Assembly: GCA_024196135.1 (NCBI GenBank)
Contig: JAMQCK010000031.1
Span: 62,001 to 126,000 of the forward strand
Direction of reading: 5' to 3'
DNA: 64,000 bases
DNA from: Pleurotus ostreatus/Saccharomyces cerevisiae fusant
Taxonomy: Eukaryota; Opisthokonta
The translations under genes and the position numbers were made by a program. Of the stretch, positions 21,335 through 31,867 are shown in pieces; the first letter of the stretch is position 1; each line of letters opens with the position of its first letter. The notes beneath the pieces were generated by a model. The model had not been told where the DNA came from. It searched no databases and was given only the letters and a program-made list of their open reading frames with translations.

Positions 21335-22244
21335 TCAAAACCTCTGCTGGCGCAACTTCGTCCTCAGCCTCATGAGGGCTTTCCCGAGCTCGTTGCGACC
21401 CTTCCCGTTGGGCCCAACGCCCCAAAAGGCGTCCTGGGCAGAGTCCTGTACCCTGAATCAGCACACGCACGATCATCTGTTTCGCACGGCGTACCTCGAC
21501 AAGCTCCGCGTCTCCCGTAGCGAGCAGCTCCTCGCGCAGAGCCGGATGCTGCGTAAACTTGTGCTCCAGCGCAATCTCCATCTGCACCCGAGGTTAGCTA
21601 CGCGACTTCATAACCGCAGACAAAAACGTACCATCTGTACGTTGACCTTGGACCAGTCCTTACGGACCTCCTTCTGGAAGCGATGCGCTTCCGTAAACGC
21701 AGCGCGCGGGCTTGGCGAGCTCGTCCGGATGTGCTCGGCTACCTGCGACTTGTGAGGCAGAAACTGCGCGTAATCGAGTGAGCCTACGGCGCTGCTCGAC
21801 TGCCGTTCTAGAGCGTACCTTCAACGCCTGGAATAGGTGCTCGCTCGTGGGGTACACCTTGCCTTGATACGTGACGGGGTGGTCGGAGAAATTGGTGAAG
21901 CCGTAGTGCGGGTCATGCTTGTGGTAGAAGAGTATACGCTGCGGCTGAGCGAGGTAGACGCCCTTGACATTGCGCGGAGCGTCTCGGCGAGGTTTGGGAG
22001 AAGGCTGTCCGCGAGTGGGTGTCGTCGGCGTCTGGTTTTGAGAGCGGGGTGGTTTATTCGATCTTGGGCAGCACCAGTATGCCGGATTTAGAGCACGGAA
22101 TGGGGAGGGTCGTGCTGTCTTGCTCGACGCCGCTGCTGCACGACCTCCGTACTGAGGATTCTGGACGAAGGCGGTTGTACGACCAGCGGCGGGCGCCCCG
22201 CGCCCCGCTTGGGAGGCCTTCCCAGTTTGCTGACGCCTGGGCAT
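21335..22244 (-). CDS. NADAR-K: soluble NADAR-domain protein
   Basis: Third NADAR paralogue. Exons 22244-21819, 21763-21632, 21581-21495 and 21445-21335 give 251 aa. Residues 1-95 are basic, Pro/Gln/Ser-rich and look disordered. The domain has ILFYHKHDPHYGFTNFSDHP, almost the same as NADAR-D, then YPTSEHLFQALK with the conserved Glu, VRKDWSKVN, MEIALEHKF and DAFWGVGPNGKGRNELGK. It ends at LRQQRF, so it has no tail anchor. The 132-nt and 87-nt internal exons equal those of NADAR-D. It is convergent with ART-J and in tandem with ART-L. Likely an ADP-ribosyl glycohydrolase; a riboflavin-pathway N-glycosidase role as in plant and bacterial YbiA relatives cannot be excluded. Confidence 0.9.
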
Positions 22245-23177
22245 GCGCTAAAGCAGTTCAGAGATGAGTGGTGGCGTTACGAGGCGTGCTGGGGAGAGAG
22301 TAAAGGGCTGGATCCGGTGGATGAACGCGTCCTATTTGTACTGAAGTGCGAAAGCCCGGGCAGTGTCGATGAAGCGAGTGCGATCAAGTTGGTAGCGTTC
22401 AAGGTCATAGGCCTCGTGTCTGCGGTTTGTACGTTCAAGCCACATGTGCACGAAATACGACCACGCCATGAGAGGCAGATCTAAGTCAGATTTCTCACGT
22501 GCTCGATAAGGGCCGCCGAGTGATCCGGCATGTTGATCTTCGCCACCAAGGCTGACTTCTCACCGCTGCCTTCTCCTCCTCTCCATCGTCTTTCTCTTCT
22601 CTTCGCAGGATTCTAGGTGCGCCAAAAACCCTGTACTCGGACATGCATCAGCTGCGCATTTCATTGTCCTTTCATTTTGCTGAGGTTAGACAGCTGCAAG
22701 AACCCTCGTCGGGAAGGGAGCTTGCATAGCACTCTCTTCCTGTCACACACGCAGCGCTAGGGCCTGAATACGCTCTTCCTCTTACGTTCTTTGCCGCATG
22801 GTCTGTCCACGGAAGTGCATGTACGGCTTTGTCGGATCTTCCCGCAATGAACCAAATGCCGCTCGTTTGTCGACGCCGCCCACAGTCAACAACATAAACA
22901 TGATTTCTCCAGGCGGGCGCGGGTTCCCAGTCGCCAAGCTTTGTCAGATCCGAACGTCAGACTTGTCGAGGCTATACAACGATCTTTTGTTGGCACCATT
23001 TCTAATTTGGGGAAAAATACCTTGTCGACGACGCATCAAGCCAGAGTCCCGACTCCTCTTTGTATCGCGCATTCGTTGCCTGACTGCGACTCTTCAGAAT
23101 CTGCGCGCCGGCGAATAAGTTAGTGTACAGTGGGTGCTACGGTCGTCACGGACGCTCTCTTCCCATCTCTCCAACCC
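22245..23177. other. Spacer between NADAR-K and ART-L
   Basis: About 0.93 kb. Open frames on the plus strand (22209-22484 and 22798-23118) show no family-like feature. It holds the NADAR-K promoter. Confidence 0.45.
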
Positions 23178-24354
23178 TCATTTTGAATACATGATAACGT
23201 ACGCGGGAACGATAGCCTCAGGATGAGGGAAATGAATAGCGTCAACTGACCCCTAGCGAACAATAAGCTGGGCTCGCACTCCGTTATTACTGCGCTCACC
23301 TTCTTCAAAGCCAAATCCGCGACCGCATCGCAGGCGATCATCACGCGATAAGGCGAGGTCGTACAGGACGTCGCGTCCTTGTCAGCCATAGCGGGATTTC
23401 CATAGGTATATACTCCCCTCTCCGGCCTGGGGGACAGGTAAGTAGCGCGCTCGACATGCGAAAGTAAATTTCTCACATTCCCTCTATTTGTTTGCTCCCA
23501 AAAGCAAACGACCTGAATGACGACTTGATGGACATGCAGATTCCGCAGGACTTGAAGTCGCACAAGACTGGAAACTTAGTTCCTAGGTCGCAGATGCACT
23601 GCTGACTGAAGAAGGTGCGTATGCGCGTCTCGTTGGGGCGGCTTGACCTAATCTCCGTCAGCGACATGAACTACCACCGAAAAAAATCCCTCACTGATAG
23701 TCATGATAGCCCCGCATCGTATCTGCGGGAAGGACGACGCGGTAGACCTTCTCCACAGACGGCACTATTCCAGGCCCGCTCCATTCGCTGACGAAGTGCG
23801 CCTCGACTGGATACCGACGCGATTAGACGTTCATGTCTCTTCCATATCTGACCCATCTACTCACGATTCGAGAACTCCGTGCTACCAGCGTCGACTTCCA
23901 TGAGCCGCGCTGTGCCAGGGTCCTGCGACCTATTGCATCCCGTGCACAAGTCGCCGACGGCACGCGGGAGCCTCAAACACGTCGTGCATGCAAGGGCCTC
24001 TCGGCTTTGTACCGCGTCGCTACGTGAACGGAGGCTTCATCAGCCGACTTGAAGCAGGGCGGACAAACATGCTCACATAGCGTGTTGTTCGCAGCAATAT
24101 CCGCCAAAGGCAGTTCGCCCCGTCGCCTCGCACGTGCTGAGCGCGCACGGCGACGGGTTCAAGCCCTGTTTGCTCGCGCATGTCCGACTGCAGTATGGAT
24201 ACCGCGTTCCGTTCTCCATGAACTTGGGGCGTTTGCCACAGACCTAGAACGCGCGCCGATGAGCATCGATGACAGGATAAACGGACGCTGGACGCGCCTC
24301 GCAGAGGTGTGTGGTGGGCATTCCGCTGTGCCGCTGGTTGCGCGAAGTGGCCAT
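23178..24354 (-). CDS. ART-L: degenerate PARP-like paralogue, probable pseudoenzyme
   Basis: Same exon plan as the active ARTs, but the catalytic residues are gone. The ATG at 24354 opens MATSRNQRHSGMPTTHLCE. The first CxxC is again split by an intron, here apparently GC-AG (GAG|GCGCGT to TTCTAG). Modules are CEVC..YCSRTC, CALSTC..YCCEQH and CTTC..LCTGC. The spacer block is HFVSEWSGPG..YHDYQ. At the His motif the frame reads RIRTFFSQQC instead of RRWHGT. The Cys insert remains (LCDFKSCGIC). The Tyr motif is ERGVYTYGN, and the Glu region has become HFPHPEAIVPAYVIMY with no DE pair. Splice sites and frame are kept over the whole gene, which argues for a maintained non-catalytic protein rather than a dead gene. 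It is divergent from ART-M, 243 bp between starts. Confidence 0.75.
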
Positions 24355-24597
24355 CGTCGGAGAGGATGAGAGTCGATTGGGTGTGACGACGGCTCCGGCG
24401 ACCAACTGTACTTAAGGATGCACGAGATCGCTTTGTGTGGCGAAAACACGAGGCAGCTGCATTGCATGGCCACCCGACCTCATGTTGTCCTGGAGAACTC
24501 CGCATGCAGGCCAGGTGTTTGTCAGTAGCATGAACCCCCTTTTGTCCGATATCTAGACCCACCATCGCTCTTTGCCTTCTTTCATCCACACTTTGTT
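24355..24597. promoter_or_regulatory. Compact bidirectional promoter between ART-L and ART-M
   Basis: Only 243 bp separate the two divergent start codons, so the pseudoenzyme-like ART-L and the intact ART-M must share upstream DNA. No named site was recognised. Confidence 0.5.
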
Positions 24598-26177
24598 ATG
24601 GCCGCCTCCGCTGTCGCAACAGGTTTGCCGATAGCGATTTCCGTTTTACAGGCCGCCACGGCAGCTCTCCAGAAACCTTCAAATTCTCGCTCTTCCCTCG
24701 ACCCCTCAGCACCACCACCTCCTGCGCCGAGCGCCGTTCCAACCTTATCTTCTGCATCTACATCGCACATGCCTCCTGCCCCACCTCCACCGCCACCTCA
24801 GCCACCCATGCGCCAGTCATCCGCCTTGAAGCCCAGCAAGAAGGTCAACGGTTCGAATAACCAGATGCTCTGCGAGGTACGCTATACTTGATTCCCCTAC
24901 CCGCGAAGGGAAGGACTTAACGAGCTTCAGTACTGTCACGCGAACCCACGTTTCTTCGACGGTGGCAAGCGGCATCCCTACTGCAGCAAGAAGTGCGCAG
25001 GCGAAGCCAAGAAGAATAACTGCGAGGTGCGCGGTGGCAACTCTACTGACTTACATGACACGTTAAACTGACGAATTTGGCTCAGTTCTGCCACCAGCGC
25101 GCCAAGTTCCACGATGGCAAGAAGTCCTATCGGTATTGTGGCAAGATCTGCGCCGCCGCTGCCGCCGTCCAGGCTGGCGCGCCGAACGAGGACAAGATCT
25201 GTTTGATGTGCCGCAAGGCGGAGAAGCAGCCGCGTTCGCACTTCTGTAGCAAGACTTGCGTGGAGGAAGCCGAGAAGAAGGGCCCAGCCATTCTAGAGGT
25301 CCCTGCAGGACATGTTACCTTCCTTAGTGGTGAGCTTTCCGCAGGCGTGGCTAAGGACGCGACACTCACCTTACGCAGTCGCCGACCAGTTCAAGCAGTC
25401 GTGGAGACACGCGAAGCCATGTCCGCCAGTACGGAGGGTCTACAAGATCCTCGCGCCGCACGCGTCATTAGGGAGCTATAACGCGTACAAGTGAGTAATC
25501 TCCTCTTCTCCACGCAATCCCATCCGACAATGTGTGCAGAGCCGCCGTCGAATCCCGAGGCAACTTCAAGCAGCAAGGCATGGCCGAGGGCAACGAGTGC
25601 CGACGATGGCACGGCACGACGCGCGAGTGCTTGCTCGGCGACAAGGGCCACACGCAGTTCTGCGGCTCGCCGAACTGCCCGCTGTGCAACATCATCAAGA
25701 CCTCGTTCGCGCTGAGCCACTTTGGGAACAAGACCGGTTGGGGACGGTGAGCACGGACGCGTTTTGCGACATTGACTCAGCTGACGCGTGAACTAGATTT
25801 GGCAAGGGCATCTACACGTCGTCGACGTCGTCCAAGTGAGTACTTGTATTCTCCTTTGGCGGGAGGACAGGCTGACGTACCGCGTTCCAGGTCGAACGAT
25901 TACTCGTCCAACAAGACCCGGTCCCCGCTGAAGTCCATCTTGTTGAACAAGGTCATCGTCGGCAAGGGCTTCAAGATGCTGCACGACGAGCCGACTCTGA
26001 CGTCCCCGCCGGCGGGGTGCGATTCGGTGCGTACTCGTCCCCAACACATTTGAGCGCTGGCTAAATATTTCGTTCCAGGTTCTCGCGGAGAAGGGCATGG
26101 CCTTGAACTACGACGAGCTCGTCGTCTACCGCGAGGATGCCATCCGCCCTTCGTACCTCGTTATGTACGAGGGCTAG
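24598..26177 (+). CDS. PARP-like ADP-ribosyltransferase ART-M, reference copy
   Basis: The best-resolved ART: exons 24598-24876, 24931-25026, 25086-25329, 25379-25490, 25540-25746, 25797-25835, 25891-26026 and 26079-26177 total 1212 nt (403 aa). Residues 1-90 are Pro/Ser/Ala-rich. Zinc modules follow: CEYC..YCSKKC, CEFC..YCGKIC and CLMCRK..FCSKTC; the CAIVxC module of ART-C and ART-J is absent. The catalytic part contains His268 (RRWHGTTREC), inserted Cys 274/285/290/293, Tyr319 (FGKGIYTSSTSSK), the PPAGCDSV loop and Glu384 (NYDELVVY). The spacing and the G-x-G-I-Y...SKS signature match PARP-type transferases. The stop is at 26175-26177. It is convergent with eIF3e. Activity and target are inferred from family only. 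Confidence 0.92.
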
Positions 26178-26558
26178 GCCGACATCCAATGCGCATTGTA
26201 CATTAGTAGGGACGGCGGGTGGTCGTCCTGGTCAAGTTGAAGCAGTCATTTCGCTATCTTAATTTAAGTAACGCATTTTTACTATTTAATCATTTTGTAA
26301 CCTCCTACCCACGTGATGGTCACTGTTGAAGTTCGCGGGATGTGACCCACGATTCTATGCGCTAGACAGAAGAGAGGGGGCTACAGGCATCCTCGGCAAT
26401 ACACCAAACCATTGACGGAGGTCGATCTTCACGTGACCGAGGACGTTCAGAATAAATGAATACAGGGAGGCCTTTGCACGTCCATGCCCTCAGATGATCT
26501 ACAAGCAAGTATACAGAGATCGTACAGGGGTAAGTAGTACAAGCATTGCGCCCAGCGC
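26178..26558. other. Convergent 3' region between ART-M and eIF3e
   Basis: 381 bp, AT-rich around 26260-26300, probably 3' UTRs. Nothing else was seen. Confidence 0.5.
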
Positions 26559-28168
26559 TTAGCTGGCGGCCGTCGCGGCCTGCTGAGGGGCAGGGGCGCC
26601 GCCCTGTATGCCCCGGAGGCCAATGCCCATGGCCTGCATGCGCAAGCCGAGGCCGCGCGTTTTCTCGATGACGGTCTGGTAGACGGGCTGCGCGGGGCGG
26701 GAGATGGTGATTTGGTTCTGGTGGAATATGAGTAAGCTTGAGTGGATTGTGAAGGAGGAGAGGGACAGACCTTCTCCAAGTCGATCTTTGCGTCGGCGCC
26801 CATGCGCGTCTCGCGGATGAGGTTGACGATCCACTTCTCGCCCTCGTCGGGGGAAAGGTTGAGACGCTCCGAGAGATCCCTGAAGCCAGGTTAGCAATGT
26901 TCATAGAGATGCGTCAACTTGACATGCCTGATGTCGATGCGTCCGTATATCCTGCAGTACGCCTCGCTAATCAACCCACGCGCGCACTCCACGAACTCGT
27001 CCTTGAACTCCTGCAGGAAGAAGTCGTTCTGGACGACCTTCTCTGCCACCGTGAGCTCATCGCGCGCCTTGTCGAAGTCAAAATCGACGTAGAGGTCCTT
27101 CAGGAAGCGGGTGATGGGGTCGCTGTACTGGTACTCCTCCGTCGTGATGATCTTCGGCAGCTCGCGCAGCGCGGACTTGACGCGTGACGGTACTGCCTGA
27201 TTTCTCCGGCTGGAGGAGAGGATGGCGGCGGTGGTAAGGTAGCGCAAGATCCACGGGCAGGACGTCTGGATGGTGTTCAGGTACGCTGGTGCCATGAAGG
27301 TCTCCAAGAGAAGCGTCCGCCCTTGCGGGTGGTTGAAGTAGACGAAGAGCGACCAGTGAAGGTGCCATGTCCGCGAGTGCAACTGGTTGAGCGCAGGGGA
27401 TAGGGAGCCTTCGCCGCCGGAAAGGGCAGCTGAGGCTGTTGCCCGCGAGTCGATCGTGTCACGGAGAGTGTTAAGTTCTTCAAGCGCCGTCTCCCACTGT
27501 CCGGTAAGGATGTCGGACGCGAGCTTTCCCCAGTGTGCAGAGATCAGGAGGTCGGGATCGGTAGAGAGGACGCGGAAATGGTAGAGGTAGTCTGCTGCAC
27601 CGCTGTAATTGCCGTACGAGAATTGGAAGTTCCCGAAGTTATACAAGGCTGATATTTGGTCGAGGGTGAGCTAGAGAGTTTATGAGTGACTGAACTTGGA
27701 AGATCGGACGCGTCACGTACGTTATAATTCTCCTTCAAGTACTGCAAGTTCTGGTTCTTGTCCTGCTTCAACGACTGCGCCACCTCGGGCTTCTCGATCA
27801 CGTCAAGAACTGCCTGCGCCTCAAGCTGTAGCCGCTCGTTCATCGACACGGCTTTTTCGCGCTTCTCATTGAATTCTGTGGTCCCCGGTCAGCCAGCGCA
27901 CGTCCCGATCATCTCGACAGTACGCACCTGATGGCGGCTCCTCTCCGGGATGCGACAGCTCGAACAACGACGCCGCGTAGTCAAACATGTTCGTCCCCTT
28001 CGCGAGCTCATACTGGGCGAGTTGAACCTGCTCGACGGGGAAGACACCCGTCTCGACGAGGTGCGCGAGGAGGGGGAACGCAAGATGGCGGTCGAGGTAG
28101 GGAATGATCGTCTTGGACAGATCATAATCCGCCAAGGTCGCGGCTTCAGAGGGCGTTGGGCTCGCCAT
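26559..28168 (-). CDS. INT6: Translation initiation factor eIF3 subunit e (Int6)
   Basis: Cytoplasmic translation initiation subunit with a PCI domain. The ATG at 28168 begins [19 protein letters not shown], followed by the typical N-terminal block [17 protein letters not shown]. The second exon has [15 protein letters not shown] and the third [17 protein letters not shown]. The large exon contains [21 protein letters not shown] and [18 protein letters not shown], both strong eIF3e signatures. The PCI region ends with [21 protein letters not shown] and the family-typical [14 protein letters not shown]. The stop TAA is at 26559. The gene is intact, of normal length and codon use, and looks like a housekeeping gene that interrupts the ART cluster. 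No functional tie to its neighbours is implied. Confidence 0.95.
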
Positions 28169-28616
28169 TTTGTGCTCGACGTCGCCGACGATGTGTAGAA
28201 GATGGGGACGGCGGGGGAGCGAAGACGATGAAAATTAGCACAGCCACTCTGATGATTGAGTCGCGGGAAAGAACTGCCAAATTGGTTACTTCAACCGTGA
28301 CGACGTGACGTTACGGCCTGCAGCATCTTTCCCAATAATTTAGAGGCGACGTACACAGCAGGCTGTAGGTTCCTGCTGCTCACAAACTAATATGATTCCG
28401 ACGTAGTTATTCCAAGATTTGCTTTAGAGTTGCCCTCATCTGTGCATCGCAAAGATTCGGAGGAAAAGATGATCAATTAGGACATGGAATAGAACGGTAG
28501 TAGTGAGCAGCAGAACGTAGCGTACAGGTATCTTAAGCTTCTAAGTACAGCAGCAAGCAAAGTAAGCATAAGTCATGGAATAGGTGAGATTTTTAGAGGG
28601 AGTCGCGACTCGCGAT
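28169..28616. other. eIF3e promoter region and ART-O 3' flank
   Basis: 448 bp upstream of the eIF3e ATG. No specific element was recognised. Confidence 0.45.
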
Positions 28617-30164
28617 CTAGAGGTCATACATGACCAGGTAGGCTGGGCGCACAGCGTCGTTGGTGTAGACCATGATGTCGTCGTGGGCAAGGAAGAAGCT
28701 CTTCTTGGCCATGACCTAGGTGGTTGAGTTGTCAGATCATCAGATTGCGCTGGAACTCCGAGACGCTCACAGAGTCGTAGCCCTGAGGCGCGGTCTTCTT
28801 GAAAGGCCTGTCGACGTGCACGATCTTGGGCTTGCCGACGATCACGTCGGCCAGGATCATGGCCTTCGCCGTCGAATTATGCACGCGGTTGCTCGAAAAC
28901 TCGTCCGCGCTGCACTTGCGGTTAGTCGCATGTAACCGAACAATGATTATCGCAACTCACGTATAGGTGGAAGACGACGTGTAGATCGCGCGACCGAACG
29001 CACCGATAGGCAGCTTCTTGCCGTGCGCCTTCAGGTCGAAGTCGGTGCGGATGATGCTGCAGAGGCGGCAGGTCAACGAGGCGCAGGGGTACGACTGCTC
29101 GCTCTCGCCGATGAGGCACTCGCGGTACGTGCCGTACCAACGGCGTGTCTCGTTCCCGGCGGGCAGGTTCTGCGCTTCGAAGTGGTTGCGACTCTCGACG
29201 AGGGTGCTGTGGAAGTTTATGAGCTAGAGATTATAAGTGAAGCAGATATAGACTGACCGGTAGGCATTGTACCTCTCTCGGGCAGCCTTAAACGGAACAA
29301 TGGCGTAGATAGCCTTGATCGCCGGAGGGGTACCACTCTCGTCATCCCACGAAGCGTCAAAGTCCAGCTTGACTATAGCTCTCGTTAGCAGATAACTCGC
29401 TGATTTCATGGAGATCCCATACCGTCATGGAAGGCAACATGGTCCTTCGGGACATCAGCGAGCACCATGCCTCGCTCACCGGCTTTCTGCTCGCAGCGAG
29501 TGCTGCAAAAGACGGTGCCTGGGGACGCGGTACCGTACTGGCAGGTCAGGCAAGAGTTCGAACCATGCCTATGCAGCGGCGGCATTGCGAAGGGAGTGCC
29601 GTCGGCTTGCGAGCTCGCGCCGTTGGGCGGCGCTGCCTGACTCATTCTGCGAGGCGATGATTAGACACTCGACGTCCCTAGACGGCAGAGTCATGCTCAC
29701 TTCATGTGCGCGCGACTGCAGAACGTTCCCTCTGTGCCGTCGGGGGCAACATACACGGCGCGGTCGCATCCGCTCAGCTCGCAGAGAGCTGCGAAGTCAA
29801 GCGTCAGACGCGGCTCGGGATGAAAGAATATCCAGACCACGCACTATTCTGCGGCTGCGCAATGACCAAGGGCAGAGGCTGCGGCTGTGGAGAAGCGACA
29901 ATCGAGGCCGGATGTCCGCTTGCCATCCGCGCCTGAATGGCGCAGTGCTTGCCGCAAAAGAGGTGCCTCTCGACGCCATCATTGAACTGAGGGCGCTCGT
30001 GGCATTGCTGTGGGTCACGACGTCAGCGCAAGAAGCCGACACTGAGGATGGTCCACTAACGACGCAGAGGACCTGATGAGGGTCCTGAGAAGAGAAGTGT
30101 GAGTCCTGACGAAGACCTGGCAATGCAAAGAAAGACATACGCGCGGGTTGTACAGGGCCTGCAT
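28617..30164 (-). CDS. ART-O: PARP-like paralogue with altered triad
   Basis: Eighth family member, separated from the rest by eIF3e. It has the spacer block (FDASWDDESGT..YNAYR) and the ART domain, but the His motif reads RRWYGTYREC (His to Tyr) and the third motif reads HDDIMVYTNDAVRP (Glu to Asp). The Tyr motif FGRAIYTSSST keeps Tyr but loses the second Gly. The Cys insert is present (PCASLTCRLC). N-terminal modules are QCHERPQF..FCGKHC, CELSGC..FCSRAH and CLTCQY..FCSTRC. The stop TAG is at 28617. There is no intron between the Cys insert and the Tyr motif, unlike the other copies. The start near 30164 (MQALYNPR) is tentative; an ATG at 30370 would also be in reach through a different first exon. 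It is probably catalytically weak or inactive. Confidence 0.75.
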
Positions 30165-31867
30165 GTTGCGATCTCTGGGAGTGTGGTCACTGCAGGGCTG
30201 AGAGGAGTGAGAGTAGCGGTGGTGGCTGGTTGAGTTCTAGCAGCAAGCGCAGCCTCCTTTTGTAGGAACGCGGAGACAGTCAGACACCGTTCTCGCCATC
30301 TAATTCCAGGATACCAGGCGTTGGATTGTCCTAGGATCGGCACGTTGCCTTCACTCATCGACCATGCCAATCAAGAGCGATGACGAGCCTTACGAGGAGG
30401 CGCTTCATATCACGACCGCATCGCGGCGCTATCTTCGACTGGATTTGGTACCTGCGGCGGGTATGAGCATCCTCTCGACGCCTGCACGCCTACGGATCAG
30501 CAGGTCTGAGTAATCCTGTGCGAACTATGAGTACACAATCATCGGGAGCGCCGAGTTCCGAGGCCAAAGAGTTGGATCGGGATCACTAGTACCTGATTGA
30601 CGAGCAGGTCCTACAACCTCCCCGGTAGATACACGCCGCAGAAGCGAGGCGGGCTTGGAGTTCCGCATTCCATCTAGGTGCTGTTGAGCACCGACACACA
30701 CTACAGCAGTACGTTGTGCAGCCACAGAAGCTCCAACTGCATTCGAATAAGTGGTTTCATGGGGTAGGAGGACAAAAGAAACAGATCGGAACGTGTACTC
30801 ACTGAGGCCGACGTCGGTACCTGCGCGAAGGTATCCAGGATAGGCAGGTTTTATCGACCGTAGCCTTTGTCTCCTAGCATGCTGAAATGAAGCAGGTACA
30901 TCCAGGAGCAGTCCCTTTGTCCGAGGTACAGTCGTTTGAGTGACATCAGATAGGAAAAGTCCGGGCGTACTGACGTGTAGGGTAGACAGGCGGCTACGTT
31001 CACCATACGCCATCCTGTGGTCGTATGCCCTAGTAGACGCGCCGCTCAGTCCCAGTCATTCGTTTATTGATCGTATACTTAGTAGACTTCGTAGAGTGTA
31101 CTTGGCTTCGTTGAATGGCTTGTCACTTCCGACCACCGAGGCGAAGAGAGATGACAGGTCGACGGGGACAAGGCCCTCCGCAAAGACCGGTTCTTCTCGA
31201 AGTTCTAGTCGCAGGAGAAGACTATGGGGTCCCATTGCGCACAAAGATACAAGGTTCGAGCAGCCCATGCCTGGGAATGCCGACATGATGGTTCGAAGCA
31301 AGTTCATTTTGATTCTGATTACATGCAACCATTTTACCAGTTTAGGAAGGTCTAGTTCTCGAGCTTCCGTCCCCCTGAGGTCGGCGTACCGATGGACGCA
31401 AGAAAAAGGATCGATTGTATGGTACACCGTAAGTACAGGTCGTACTATTGCAAAGTACTGTTGTTGTTACACTTGTTCATTCCAACACATTGATCAAGAC
31501 GCGTAAATCAGACGGCAGACATGAGAATGAGACGATAACAGGGGGACATGAGAGAAAGATGAGATGCATCGTGTCGTACAGAGGTGTGCAAGTATCATGA
31601 GGGGGCAGTGCAGGACATCGCCAAGAAGCGCAAAGTGATGAAGGGATCGGGGCGATGTTCATGAAGGAAGTGGAGATCGTCAACGAGGTTCATGAGAACG
31701 GTACTAGGAAACACTGCCTGGGGTGAGCGCCGGACAGAAAGGAGTGATGTCAAAGCAATAAATAGCTACAAGAGCCCGAAAGCAAATCCTAGGATCGCCA
31801 GACTTCCAATGATACACACCAATCCGCGACGGCCGGCCTGCTCGCGCTCATACAGTCGCCGCGCGTA
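30165..31867. other. Intergenic, possible gene remnant at 31056-31427
   Basis: 1.7 kb between ART-O and the PPS1-like gene. A minus-strand open frame at 31056-31427 (LPKLVKWLHVIRIKMNLLR) has Leu-rich text vaguely like fungal F-box proteins. It has no clear start, partner exon or domain, so I do not call it a gene. Confidence 0.3.

Noticed and set aside
10503..22244. Secondary-metabolite (terpenoid) cluster because of mevalonate kinase
   Set aside because: No terpene synthase, P450 or transporter lies nearby; the kinase is a core sterol gene.
1590..30164. Mobile element carrying the ART/NADAR genes
   Set aside because: No transposase, terminal repeat or target duplication was seen, genes have many introns, and core genes are interspersed.
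31056..31427. Possible F-box or LRR gene fragment
   Set aside because: Only a vague Leu pattern; no start, no second exon and no motif.
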